DNA of 64,000 nucleotides, from contig NW_025955051.1 in assembly GCF_022376445.1 (NCBI RefSeq), positions 1 to 64,000 on the forward strand, read 5' to 3'. The notes under the pieces are model-generated. The model did no database searches. It was not told the origin of the DNA and saw only the letters and a program-made list of their open reading frames with translations. The translations under genes were made by a program, and so were the position numbers. The DNA is from Fomitopsis serialis (lineage: Eukaryota > Basidiomycota > Agaricomycetes > Polyporales > Fomitopsidaceae). How positions within the stretch are numbered: position 1 is the stretch's first letter; every line of letters starts with the position of its first letter. Below are positions 11,153 to 22,525 of this stretch, piece after piece.

Positions 11153-12680
11153 TCAAATGAAGCGACCTCTCAGAATGATAGCACGTTCGCGGTGTCTTTG
11201 TAAGTCCTCGTCGACATTATGGTAGAAGTCGGGAACCAGACTGACACTCGGCACTTCCGGATAGGTCTTCCTTACCGGCTTTTGAGGGTCCATCCCCACT
11301 TCCCATGCACTAAGCGGAGGTGATCGTTCCTCTCCGCGCTCCGCGAGTAACACGAAGGACGCGTATGCAGGGATGCCTCCGCCACTTGTCTGGACCTCGA
11401 CTAAGCAGCAGTTCACATTGAGGCTAGTATGAAGTGCCTCGACCACTGCGGAAGCGAGATTCGCATCCTCGCCCTGTAACGCGTATGTCGTTCCGTCGAC
11501 TGCCACCGCACCCTTGAAGACGACCGTCTGTACGCCGTCTTGCGGCGTGCTCTCATAAACGACGCAGTCCACGAGCGAAATCCACACCTGCGAGTGGCCA
11601 CCTGAGAAGTGGTACGTCTCACGGAAGGCCGCCACGATATCGTCGGGGGACAGCTCACACCCGCGACGCTCCGTCTGCTCCTGGACGACGCGATAAAAGT
11701 CTTGCTGTACGGACCGCGGGAGGTCTACCTTCAGGTGCTCCTTGATGACGTACGCGATCCCGCCCTTGCCAGACTGGGAGTTAATTCGGATGACAGCCTC
11801 GTACGTCCGCCCGATGTCCGCGGGATCCAGCGGGAGGTACGGAACGTCCCAGAGCAGCGGCTGGCCGGTGCCTTTCGCAAGTGCGTGCCGCGCCGCCTGG
11901 GCCTCGAGCCCTTTCTTGATCGCGTCCTGGTGCTGCCCAGAGAAAGCGGTGAAGATGAGCTCCCCGGCGTAGGGGTGCCGGGGATGGACAGGGATGGAGG
12001 TGAGCTCGGTCACGAGGTCGATCGTGGATTGTATATCGGTGAAGTCCAATCCGCAGGGTACGCCTTGCGTGTACATGTTGAGCGCGACGGTGACGAGGTC
12101 TACGTTGCCTGATCGCTCGCCGTTCCCAAGCAGACAACCGTCGACTCGCTCGGCGCCAGCGAGCAGACCGAGTTCTGTCGCAGCGACGGCCGTGCCTCTG
12201 TCGTTGTGACAGTGGAGGCCGACTATGACCTCGTCTCTGTCCGGGATGTGCTTGCAGAAGTACTCAGGAGAGGCACGAAGAACAAGGATATATATTTACC
12301 TGGTCCGCGAAGTGGTTGGGGGGGCCCGCTTCGACAGTAGACGGTAGATTGAGTATGATGCTGTCATCGCCTGGTCCAGCTAATCCCCACGTACGCTTTG
12401 CAGCGCTGCAGATTTCGATGATGTACTCTGGCTCTGTCTGGGTGAAGGCTTCGACGCCGTAGGCAAACCGAAATCGGGTGCCATAGCGGTCGCCATACTC
12501 GTCCACGAGCTGGCGCACGATGATCGTATGCCGCACCGCCAAATCGATGATCTCTTCCTTGCTCTTGCGAAACACGACTTCCCGGAAACACGGTGATGTT
12601 GCATTGAAGAGGTTGACGATGACTCGACGAGCCCCGGCGATGGCCTTGAATGTGCGACTGATCAGGAACCGTAGTTGCAT
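11153..12680 (-). pseudogene. 2-isopropylmalate synthase-like, 5'-truncated (LEU4 family)
   Basis: The family condenses acetyl-CoA with 2-oxoisovalerate, the first committed step to leucine; relatives elongate other 2-oxo acids. Exon 1 (12300-12680) has SRTFKAIAGARRVIV, LFNATSPCFREVVF, FAYGVEAFTQTEPEYIIEIC and NLPSTVEAGPPNHFADQ. After a 37 bp intron, exon 2 gives GLHCHNDRGTAVAATELG with the HxH metal ligands, GCLLGNGERSGNVDL, SGQHQDAIKKG, SGKGGIAYV and a C-terminal LeuA regulatory domain, ending at 11153. About 100 N-terminal residues that should carry the catalytic RDGNQ motif are absent: an in-frame stop lies just upstream, and repeat B begins 60 bp beyond. Without that aspartate the enzyme should be inactive unless an unseen exon exists. 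It is divergent to aminotransferase AT2. Confidence 0.8.
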
Positions 12681-12742
12681 CCTTGGGCATCGTAATCATG
12701 CATTCCAGTCATTTAGAGCCAATTCAGAGCTTCGAGGAGATG

Positions 12743-13260
12743 AACCGATCTGATCTGGCGAGCGCTAACCTTATGAACCCTGCTCCTGGGTCACGCGCAC
12801 GGAGGACTGTACGTCCCTCCTCCTCCTCCCTCACCGTCCTCGGATCCGCTCATCGATGCATCGCCTTTCGAATGTCAAGAGTGCCTCCCTCCCTCGTATG
12901 CTCACTCAATTCTTTTCGCCTTCCCCTTGACCTCCGCCGGCGGTTCTGCTCGTGATCTGATTCAAGCATCCTGGGAAGCGCATTGTCTCAGCTCGACACA
13001 AACCTCCCGCGCTACCAATACCGCATAGCCATTCTCCGTTGAACCACATACTGTGAACACGCAGGTGGACGTTGCGGTTGAGTCCTCCCCATGTCTTTAG
13101 TGCCGAGTGAGGTGATTTCATGCGCTTGGACGACAAAAGTAAGTATCATGAGCATAACAGATCATCGTGAGGATATGGCTGACGTGTTACGTTTCTGGTC
13201 AGTCTGCCACCGACGACAAGACGCCGCCGTACTGATGACTGATGTGGTCCCAGGGCGAAG
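12743..13260 (+). repeat. Dispersed repeat B (ACCGATCTGATCTGG family)
   Basis: Aligned by eye with repeat A at 9505-9965 across several ordered blocks. It keeps a possible short first exon (ATG at 13091, MSLVPSEVISCAWTTK, donor GTAAGT) and an intron ending CTGGTCAG at about 13202. It lies exactly between the truncated 5' end of the isopropylmalate synthase and the aminotransferase AT2, so it may have replaced the synthase N-terminus. Confidence 0.55.
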
Positions 13261-13422
13261 GTCTGATACGACAGAACACAGCAGACCCAGCGCTCTGTCC
13301 GTAACCCTCTATGTTTGGCGTGGGAGAGGGCAGACATTGCTGCTTGCTGCCACCTGCCAAGGCTGTATCGTACCATATCTAAGTCGGCCCAGCCATGTCT
13401 GTCCTCGTCCAATCTGCCCTGC

Positions 13423-15367
13423 ATGTCTATCCGTGGCTATATCTGTCTTGCTGTCCTGTCGTCCTGTGGAAGACCGCCGGTCGCTGTCGCCCTTCATCAC
13501 GGCCGACACCTTGCTACCGCCGCGAACGTTCCTGCCGACAGTAAGGCAGTCAAGACAGCCGAGGATACGAGTACTGCGAGTGGCGCGTTCCACACTGCTC
13601 GCGATCTGCTATCCCCTATCAAGCATGCCACTCGCTTGACGGAAGGGCGCGCGCTGCGTCAGGACGTTTGGTCCGTTTTCAAGTGAGTGTTACTATCTCC
13701 ACACCCGCTCCCTCAGGCAATAACTCTTCTCGCCTCATAACTCTTACAGTGCCGTGAACCTCCCTTCAGATTGCATCAACCTTGGCCAGGGTTACATGAA
13801 CTTTCCGCCTCCGGATTGGGCTCGCGAGGGTGCTCAGGAAGCACTATGTTCCACGATGGGAAATCAATATGCGCATCCCAAGGGGATTCCTAGACTACGG
13901 AAGGCAATGCAGAATTTCTACGGGACTCAGTTCCACGAGAGAGAACTCGACATGGAAACGGAGATGATGGTCACGAACGGCGCGACCGAAGGTATGGACG
14001 CTAGGTGTCCACAGCGGCGAAGCGTTGAGAATGACGTGTTTCCATTGGATTCGCAGGGCAGTACGCGGCCTTCACTGCGTTTGTGGATCCCGGAGACGAA
14101 GTTATCATCATGGAGCCGTTCTTTGACCAGTACCTCCAGTGCGTCGTCTTCAACGGCGGCGTACCGGTGTTCGTGCCCCTCCACCCTAACGCAGGCGATC
14201 CCGGAAAGCGTTGCAAGCCCACATGGACTCTAGACATGGATACATTAAGGTATTGATTTATAGCACGCCGTACCAAGCCTGAGCTTAGCTGTCCTCTAGT
14301 CGCGCCATCACCCCGCGCACGAAGATGATCGTGCTGAACACCCCACACAATCCTATAGGCAAGGTATTCACGCGCGAAGAACTTGAGGCTATAGCTGAGC
14401 TCGCGGATAAGCACAATCTGCTCGTAATATCCGATGAAGTTGTGCGTTCCTCTTGCCATATAGTGCCTTATACTTATCGCGCTAATGCGGCGCCCGTGGG
14501 TGTGCAGTACGAGCACCTCGTTTACGACAGGGAACACGTACGCTTCGCAACGCTGCCCGGCATGTGGAAGCGGACCATCACTGTGGGCTCAGCAGGCAGT
14601 CTGTTTTGTTTCCTTCCTTCTCGTCGGCCTGTCAGGGTTGCTGATAAATGTCCCGTTCACTGTTGTAGAACTCTTCGCGGCCACCGGATGGCGTGTGGGC
14701 TGGCTCATCGGCCCGCCCGCGCTAATAGCGCCCGCGTATGCGGCGTCGCTCCGCCTCGTGTACTGTGCCAACACACCGATGCAGGGAGCCGTCGCTGTCG
14801 GCCTCGAGCAGGCTGGGGAGCGCGGGTTCTTCGAGACGCAGACAAATGAATATAAGGAGCGCAAGGCGATATTGACTGATGCCTTTGAGAGGCTCTGTCT
14901 GAACTATACGCAGCCTGAGGGGCATACTTCATCACAGTTGTAAGTGGTGGTCGGGCGTATGACAGAAGCGTCGTTTGGCTGAATACCATGAAAAACTAGG
15001 ATGTTAGCAATCTGCAATGGCCCGCTGATTACCCTTTCCCGCAGAACATACGAGATCGGCGCCGTGACTTCCAGTATGTCTGCGGCTTACTTGGTTCCTC
15101 TGGGTGCTTTTCACCTCCATACTCTTATGTTGCAGTGCCGCGTGGTTCATGGCCATGGAAGTGGGCGTGGCGCCATTACCGCTCACAGACGTGAATTCGC
15201 CTCTCTACGCCTAACGTCTTATACTAATGATGTCTGTTTTGCAGTTCTACTGCGACGCGCATGCCAGCATCAACGAGAACTACATTCGCTTCTCGTATGC
15301 GAAAGACCTCAATACATTGCGGTCCGCGGCCGAACGCTTACAGTCTTTAAAAAGGTACCTGAAGTGA
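13423..15367 (+). CDS. PLP aminotransferase, kynurenine aminotransferase-like (copy AT2), one-base frameshift
   Basis: Full-length paralogue of AT1. The start MSIRGYICLAVL (13423) is followed by an Arg/Ala-rich leader, SPIKHATRLTEGRALRQDVW, INLGQGYMNFPPP, NTPHNPIGKVF, ISDEV, GSAGKLFAATGWRVGW, QGAVAVGLEQAG, DYPFPQNIRDRRRDF and NENYIRFSYAKDLNTL, which contains the substrate-carboxylate arginine. It stops at 15367. The PLP lysine codon is split by an intron (A at 14598, AA at 14669-14670), as in AT1. At about 14917-14921 the run GAGGGG lacks one G: the frame gives PEGHTSS, while one extra G would give PEG-AYFITV, leading into the DVSNLQW exon. This is either a real disabling mutation or a homopolymer assembly error. 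The reaction is transamination of a 2-oxo acid; the true substrate is unknown. Its 5' neighbour in divergent orientation is the isopropylmalate synthase. Confidence 0.85.
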
Positions 15368-15369
15368 TC

Positions 15370-16378
15370 GTTTGGGTACCCGAAGAGTGAACGTCACTGG
15401 AGAAAGGAGATTAGAGGGCTCCGAGTATGCATCATTCCCCTGTGTATGTATGGCGCTGTTTGGGAAAATACCATGTTTGCGACACATCTTGACGTGCTAG
15501 ACCTGCGTATAACCGGGAAACCGATTGGAGGCGCACGCGCAGCATCTCACTGCAAAGATATCATGATTTCCCCGGGCAGAAAAGGCTTCAAAAGTGAAAA
15601 GAATTACTCACGGTTTTCCCACGACATAGACGTATCTCGGAAAGACGTCGAAAGACGCCTTTCCCGGCGGACAACAGCCCTTCAAGCCTTTTCTATGCCG
15701 ATAATGGTGCCCTACGGTCCACCTTCCCTGCCCAGTAGGCATTGTGAAAGAGCTTTCACTCCGCCACAGCCTTCGCATGTGGAGCAAACGATGATTTCTT
15801 TGTAGTGTCTCTTGGAGAAGGCCAGGTCATGATTATGTTGCGCACCCATCCATCTTTGAGAATCGATGCATGTGCTACGCATACAAAGTTCACGCTCGGT
15901 AAGGCTTAATCGGGACCGAGTTTACTCATCTTCTCTACTGTCCACACGCTCTGTCAGGCTGCCTCGCCACGCTAAGCAGATTCGCCCTCATTTTCTTGAT
16001 GAAAAACTCTCGACAAACACCCTTACTGAGTAAGAATAATCGTCATGAACCACGACACTAGTCAGGTAATCCTACGGAATGATGTGCGCTACCAATAACT
16101 GAATTGAGAAGGTCGTATAGAGGTCTGAGACCACTGGAATGGAGCGATAAGGCGATGAGTCGACCTTCGGAAAGGGACACAAATAGTAGATGACGGCCAA
16201 CAATCCGACTGTGATGACCCTGAGGAATTGGAGATAGTGCGGATCATGCAGACATTATGCCATCGGATTTCGTAGGATGTTATGGTATTCCAGACACGAT
16301 GATAAGACAATCTTCCAGAACGATGACTTGCTCACTGACTAATCTGGGTGTTCACCTTGCTCGGAAGAATGAACGATA
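15370..16378. other. No recognisable gene
   Basis: An intergenic stretch between two 3' ends (AT2 on plus, oxidase on minus). A plus frame at 15446-15805 is open but has no family signature. The pair AAAGACGTC / GACGCCTTT near 15640 is a minor imperfect palindrome. Confidence 0.4.
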
Positions 16379-16380
16379 TG

Positions 16381-17999
16381 TCAATCCCTGACCAATAGGT
16401 CGTGAGCGTTAATGCGCAATTCCTCAATGCTTCTGACCCCGGCCAAACCGAGCGTGATCTCAAAGTCGGCCAAGACTGCTCTCAACTGGCTGTCGACCCC
16501 TTCTCGACCAGCTAACGCGAGAGCATACATATAGGGGCGGCCGTCTGTTGGAAGGTAGTCAGATAACCTAGCGCCGCATTTACGACTCCGAGGCACTCAC
16601 AACAGACACCTTGTGCACCCAGTGCTAGCGCTTTGAAGATATCGCTCCCCGTACGGATGCCGGAGTCCAACAGAATAGTGAATGTCCCACGAGCCTGAGC
16701 TTCCTTGACAGCACAGCTCCCCATGATTCTATGCAGCGCGTCCAGGGAAGAGATGGAGCCGTCAATCTGTCGACCGCCTACGATTAAGTTAAGGCATGTA
16801 TCTCCGAGATACAGCGGTTACGAACCGTGGTTTGAAACTATAATCCCGTCTACACCGTTCTCTATCGCCAACTCGGCGTCCTGTAGTGCTCGTGAGCGAT
16901 GTAGATTCCCTCGCTGTCATCAGAGGAATAAGAACCTTCGGAGACAGAATGCCCTTCAGTATCAGCGGGCCACCCCACTGCTCTTTCAGCCGTGAAAGGT
17001 CACCCCAAACCTTGGTCGGGTCCAGAAGTTCTCCGACCATCTTCTGACCGACCTCGGACTGCAATGTTGCCTTCTTATCGCCGTTCCGAATGAGCTCGTC
17101 CTGACGGGCGGCGATGTATGGAAAGTCTGGATGTTCGTCCTCCGGAAACGGTTCCAATCCGGCAGCTGCCATGAAAAAAGGATCCGTGAGGCCGACCTGC
17201 GCCCCAACGCCGTGCGCAAAAGGAAGATAGGCCGTATCGAGGTCACACGGCCGCCAGCCAATTGTGGGGGTATCTACGGTCACTACGAGAGCAGTGAAGC
17301 CGGCGGCCTTCGCGCGAGAGAGCAGAGACATCACGGTGCCGTCATTCTTGCCCCTGCGCAAATGCCATTAACGCCATACAATGTAAACTCAGAGGATAGT
17401 GAGTATATACCAGTAGAGCTGCAGCCATCGCGGCCCAGGACCGTTAGCCTTCGCGATGGCCTCAATAGAGCGCGTCGACCCCGTGCTCATAATGAAGGGT
17501 ATTCCGAGCCCACCCGCAGCTGCAGCTGTGGCCCGCTCGCCCTCTGCATGGACAATGCCCTGGGCTCCAATAGGAGCTAGCAGAAGCGGCGATGGGTAGG
17601 TGTTGCCGAACAATGTCACCTGTCGAACGATCATTGCTAAGCGAACTCGGGACGCTACGTACACTGTCAAATGACATTGTCACCTCGATGTTCCGCTTGG
17701 AAACGTCCCTCAACAGACGAGGTATAATTTTCCACCTCTTGAACGCTGCTCTGTTGGATTCTGCGGTGGAGCCTGTTCCTGCGCTGCCGAAGATGTACAT
17801 GTATGCATCTGCATTATAGGGGTCAGATCGCTATGGTATGCGCACTCAAGAGTAACAGCAGACCTGACGAGTGCTCGAGCTTCTTGCGCGCCGCTTGTTC
17901 GAGCCTATCGACAGCAAACGTTGCTGTTACCGGCGGCCTCCTGCTTGCATACGATAGCTTCGCGAAAGTGGACCATGTCGCTGCGGCGGTGTATGACAT
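16381..17999 (-). CDS. FMN-dependent 2-hydroxy-acid dehydrogenase/oxidase (lactate 2-monooxygenase-like)
   Basis: Oxidises an L-2-hydroxy acid to the 2-oxo acid with FMN. Start MSYTAAATWSTFAKLSYASR (17999), then VDRLEQAARKKLEHSSDAYM, YIFGSAGTGSTAESNRAAF, LFGNTYPSPLLLAPIGAQGI, STGSTRSIE, WLQLYWGKNDGTVMSLLSRA, VVTVDTPTIGWRPCDLDTAY, LILKGILSPKDAELAIENGV, the catalytic SNHGGRQIDG, LLDSGIRTGSDIFKALALGA, GRPYMYALALAG and TLGLAGVRSIEELR. Each intron has GT-AG ends, and the joins rebuild the conserved motifs exactly; the His and Arg of NHGGRQ sit on either side of an intron. No frameshift was found, so it is probably functional. The linker after DTAYLPFAHG fits the lactate-2-monooxygenase-like fungal branch rather than cytochrome b2, and no heme domain is present. 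Confidence 0.9.
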
Positions 18000-18452
18000 C
18001 GGCTTGCCCGAGTGTGCCGTTACCGGTCAACGGAACACAGGGCTGTAGAGATGGGTGGGTAACTAGCGAGTTCCGCCATTATAAGGGTGAGGGCATCGAG
18101 AATCCGACTCGGATGCAGTCATCTTGCAGCAACATAGTCGCACGTCACGATGGCACGATGGAAAGAGTAGCTAGATCTGTTGAATAGTAGGTCCCGCACC
18201 CGAGCGGATGAGAGACGGTCGTGAAGAAACTTGCCAGATTTGGTAATATCCCGTCAGCGCTAACTGTCCACAGAAGTATTGTGTACATAGAATAGTACTT
18301 GGAGCGACACGACTCACGACTCGAGGAGGCCGGCGCCATGGCTCGGAGGCCGAGCTGCGTCCGCTTTTGTTGAACGTGGCTTTCCGGCCGATCTTAAGCG
18401 CCACAGCTCGAATATTAGTGTAGTCGAGCAGTGTAAGAACTTGAACACTTGA

Positions 18453-18720
18453 GTACCGATCTGATCTGGCGAGCGCTAAGTAACCGCATGTGCAGAGGCT
18501 CTCCTTGCCGGGGCCGTGCTCAGCTCCCATGATGTTGCTATTCAGTCTTTCGACCTCCGTCGGATTGCCCCTTTCTGCATTCGGCAAGGATCCAACCACC
18601 TCCGACGTAAATGGAAATATTGGTTACGACCCACAGGTCTCGAATCTTGCCTCCCTCTCAGCTGCAGGTTGCGCCGTGTAGTAGCAACTGAGTTTCTGTG
18701 GACGTAAGTCCTGAATCCTG
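18453..18720 (+). repeat. Dispersed repeat D (ACCGATCTGATCTGG family, partial)
   Basis: TACCGATCTGATCTGGCGAG followed by CGCTAAGTAACCGCATG matches the first ~35 bp of repeats A and B. Similarity fades after about 18490, with only CGACCTCCGTCGG recalling copy B. It lies about 450 bp upstream of the start of the FMN-dependent oxidase. Confidence 0.55.
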
Positions 18721-19007
18721 ATCGGCGGATAATAATATGTGATCATTTGGTTCTACATTTGAAGTACGAGAGAGCCTGCCTTCGCCCGTCGCATCCAATA
18801 GCAACGTCACGTCATATAAGATACACTGTTGCTAATAGCCGAGTCCGCTTCAAAATCGATATCACAACGCGTTGCGTTCCCATCCGCCGGTCCGGGCGTG
18901 AAATCGGACATTTCGATATGTGAGCTTCCACCTCTGACGTGTCGGCGAGCATTCAATCTATGTAAATCCTGAGTGAGCAGGGACATGTGAAGACCAGTCG
19001 CTGCGAC

Positions 19008-20802
19008 CTACACGCCCAACAACGAGTTTGTATAGACTGCATGCATAAATTGATGAGCACAATAATGTGACGGAGGGTAAGCTTACTTTTCACTCCCGCG
19101 CAGTGGAAAATCAGCCATACCATACCGTTCTGCTTGATAGATACCAAGTACTGCCACCGATGTTATCAATGAGTCACATCGCCAGACCTGTTAGATGATT
19201 GACAAACCGTTGCGCATAATGCGATCTGAATAACGCTGCAGCCGAGTTTGAGCCTTGAGAATGAAATGGAGGTCATCGGACTCACGCTGATAGAATCCCA
19301 CGATTGACGATGTACGTAGTGAGTGTACCGATCATAGTGTCTGTGCTGGACGCTACATCACTTCAACGCATCTAAGCGAAGGGAGGACAGTCTTACGCCC
19401 TAAAGCCGGTCTTTCTTGTGTGTAACGCCCATGAAAGACAGACACAGATGTACACATCTGCTATTGCTGCCGTCCAAACTCTGGAAACCGTCCACGGCTG
19501 ACAATTGCATTGTTAGTTATCCAACCTCTGCTTTATGGCGACACGTACTATTTCCGGTGGGAGTGATTTTGATATGACCCAGTCATGTGAGCTGGCATCG
19601 TCTCAGTATATTGGAATATCATGGTCAGAGATATCTTACCTGGAAGCCCACACCCCCACTGGTAGATCAGAATGCAATCAGCGTAGTTTCCAATCACAAT
19701 ATGAGCATTGCTTCGTACCGAGGCTGAGAGCTAGGATGCAACAGTTAGTCTGCTCCTTGTTGTTGCTATCGTTCAAGTTGGACGAGCGGACATACCAAGA
19801 GCGATAATGGAAATTACTGCCTGTTGTCAACGGGTTCAACAACATATGGCGGTCAATCTGACTCTACTGTACTTACTGGGATGAGGCTGATCAGCACCCT
19901 CGACTGGCGCGGCAGTGTCTGAAGCACTGCCAAGAGCTAATTGTTAGGTGCTATGCCATGCCAGGGAAATTGTGACGGGCCTACATTGCCATATCTCATG
20001 GACATAGAACCTATATTGATTGTCAATCAATATTTGCCAGAGATGTCATTGCAATACTTACAACTGCACAACACAGATGGTCACTACCTGGTTCATGGAC
20101 GTCAGCTACTTGGTAATGATGATTGCGGGACTAATTCGAGCATAGCATACCGTGGTTGCGTACTCGAGCTACGATGATGTGTCAGAGCTTAGGTTAGAAT
20201 AGTTTGTATCTTCAATTATGGGTGTGATCCCAGTGCTTACCGCGAATACCCTTGATACGGTCATTTGTCAATTATAAAGGCACGTAAGAAAAGCGGATTC
20301 AAGTCCACGCACTTCGGGATCAAGAGGATCATGGCAAAACGGCCATGACTTTGAATAAGGTAGTAAAAGATCATCTGCAGTACGCCATTCGATCACTTTC
20401 ACTTTCACAAAGAGAAACACGTACACGTATATCAGAGACGGTGATAGTCGTGTCAAGCAGCCTTGTCAACGGAATCAGCGTCAGGACCGTCCAGCTTCTA
20501 AGTCGACTGACCATACAAAGAGGACCTGGGCATCCGGTCAATGGCAGTTCTATGGACCGATACGTCAAATAATACGCACCAGGCCTTTCACCGGCAGCCG
20601 GTCTTTCGTCGTGTAGTTGCGTAGATAGTACATCAATTGAGCACATGCGAATCCATACAACCTACAACGCTTGACACAGGGTTCGGATAGCGTGTCGAAA
20701 TAGAACTCACATTGACGAAAAGATGCCAGGCCCAATGAACATGCTTCCTATTGTAGGGGCAAGGTTCACCGACAGGTGCGAGCTTGGACTCGCCACCGTC
20801 AT
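19008..20802 (-). CDS. DUF6534-type multi-pass membrane protein (gene 2)
   Basis: Seven-helix membrane protein of the uncharacterised basidiomycete DUF6534 family. Start MTVASPSSHLSVNLAPTIGS (20802) followed by MFIGPGIFSS. The next exons give LYGFACAQLMYYLRNYTTKD, VLFVWLLDTTITVSDI, MIFYYLIQSHGRFAMILLIP, LLAVLQTLPRQSRVLIS, VSRVWTAAIADVYICVCLSW with ALHTRKTGFR, TDTMIGTLTTYIVNRGILSA, MVWLIFHCAGVK and the signature YTNSLLGV. Segment order and the TGF(R/K) plus TD.M...L..Y..N.G motifs are those of the family. Most exons are 30-90 bp and joined by canonical short introns. The stop used (TAG, 19008-19010) directly follows NSLLGV, so the usual hydrophilic tail is missing or lies in another exon. Confidence 0.72.
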
Positions 20803-21691
20803 GGTGGTTGAGCTATGAGATGAGCAACTGGCTGTCGCGTAAAAGTCTAAGAGACCTTGAGCAAGCTGACAGCTGGTAGTAGCTCTATATACAACTCTTT
20901 GCAGTGCATCATGACTATCAACTATCGCTCACGAAATTGTGTCATGGTTTGCGACCCGTCACCTCACACATCGTGCGCCTGATTACATGTGTACAAGGTC
21001 TGTTGGTCAATCTTGGATAGAGTTGGTGAAATATGATACTCTCCGAGTTCGCCGGTGATCGATTGAGTATCCGGCCGTAGATTGAATGCGGTACTAGATT
21101 GCTCGCAGCAACGAATCATGGTTTGAAGGAGCATCAAAGATGGATGGATTTGATGCATAATCGTAGCCTGAGTGATGAGATCTCGAGAACTAGCAGTTGG
21201 TTAGCCTGCCAGTGAGGTTCGCGCAGTATTTGCCATACTAGTTACCCGTCGTCCAACCTGGCCCAACACAAAGTCTAGCAGCCTATCTGGGTACGCGCGT
21301 TGTCGCCCTCGAGCAGCAGCAGTGCCCGCTTGCTTCGTAGACGGAAGGGTGATGCATGCCTCCCATCTATATATTTTAGTCATGACAGTGGCGTCCGAGC
21401 TCCGCTCATCAACTCACCGGTTTGACCATCCATTTACTGTGTAATGCATTACCTCTGAGGACGGAGTGTCAGGATCCTGACCCTAAATGGAAGTTCTGTC
21501 ATGTCCTGGCATTTTGATTATCTACCAGAATTAACCAACAAACATCCACGGAAGTCTACCCACGAAAGATTCCGGGAACACGACTGTTTGCATCTTCCGA
21601 CCCTTGATACACTGACAGCCGTCATGATCTGTACAGAGCGACGCTGCAGCGTCTCGATAGCCAAAGGAAACACCAGTGATCTTCAAATACA

Positions 21692-22370
21692 TGTCACTTC
21701 CGATTTGGATGCCGAACGTGCGCGTGAGTCTCGCCGCATGTACATTCGGATGAGGAAGGACTGACGAAGAGATTAGGTTCGACACTGCCGCCGAAGGAAT
21801 ACGGGTTTCGATTATGATGTTACCATAATTGGTATTAACAGCCATCTTCGACGAACATCAAGAAGGAGGAGGAGGAGGAGGGTTTCCATTTAATCACCAC
21901 GCTCGAGCGCCGTAATAAGTGGTCATCGGCACGCGTGACATATTGCTTCTTTCTCATTTTCGGACTCTGAACATTCTAAGTTAAGGAAAAGTAAGTAAGT
22001 ATCTCCGCGGAAGCCGTAGGATGTTCGGAGTCCGAATCAAGGAATGCTAGCTTGTGGAAACTGCCGAACAGACTTCGAAAACCCCGTTTTCCCAATCTGA
22101 CGAGCAGCATGACAGAAGAACACAATTGAGTTCATGCGTAACATGTACCGAACCTTGCGCTGCTTCGCGCGGTCTCACTAAGCGCTGGGTACTGAGTTCC
22201 GGGCTTCTGCTCCGATGCAGTGGTTGGGATCATAATAAGCTTGGGATTCTGCGGCTAGCGAGCGCGTCGCTTCGGTATCTTCGAATCCAACTTGGTAGAT
22301 TGCATTGAGCCCTGTCCATGGCTTTAACGGCGTGAGCCGCGTGCGTCGCGGCAGGCGACTATTGGCGTAC
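21692..22370 (+). repeat. Left arm of a 3.4 kb inverted repeat
   Basis: Colinear in inverse orientation with 24498-25072. Matching blocks from outside inward: GTCACTTCCGA, GCCGAACGT, GAAGAGATTAGGTTCG, ATAATTGGTA, GACGAACATCA, TTTTCGGACTCTGAA, GACTTCGAAAACCCCGTTTT, GGTTGGGATCATAA, CTTCGGTATCTTCGA, CCCTGTCCATGG and ATTGGCGTA. The arms are clearly related but diverged, with several indels, so the event is not recent. No coding sequence is apparent in the arm. Confidence 0.8.
21861..21941 (+). repeat. Short dispersed repeat R, copy R2
   Basis: GGAGGA tract, TTTCCATTTAATCACCACGC, GAGCGCCGTA and GCACGCGTGACA. It sits inside the left inverted-repeat arm between GAACATCA and TGCTTCTTT. In the right arm those two flanks are separated by only ~20 unrelated bases. 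The extra ~80 bp therefore look like an insertion and give approximate limits for the element. Confidence 0.65.
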
Positions 22371-22525
22371 CATGTATGTGCGGATCGTGATTGTGGAGCT
22401 CATGCGATACATTACACGCGAATCAAGAAATACACCAAAGCATAGAGACTACTTGTACACACATTATCAGACAATCACCGCAGTCAGAGCACAGGTGACA
22501 GGAATGCCATCCAGCCCGCTGTTCA

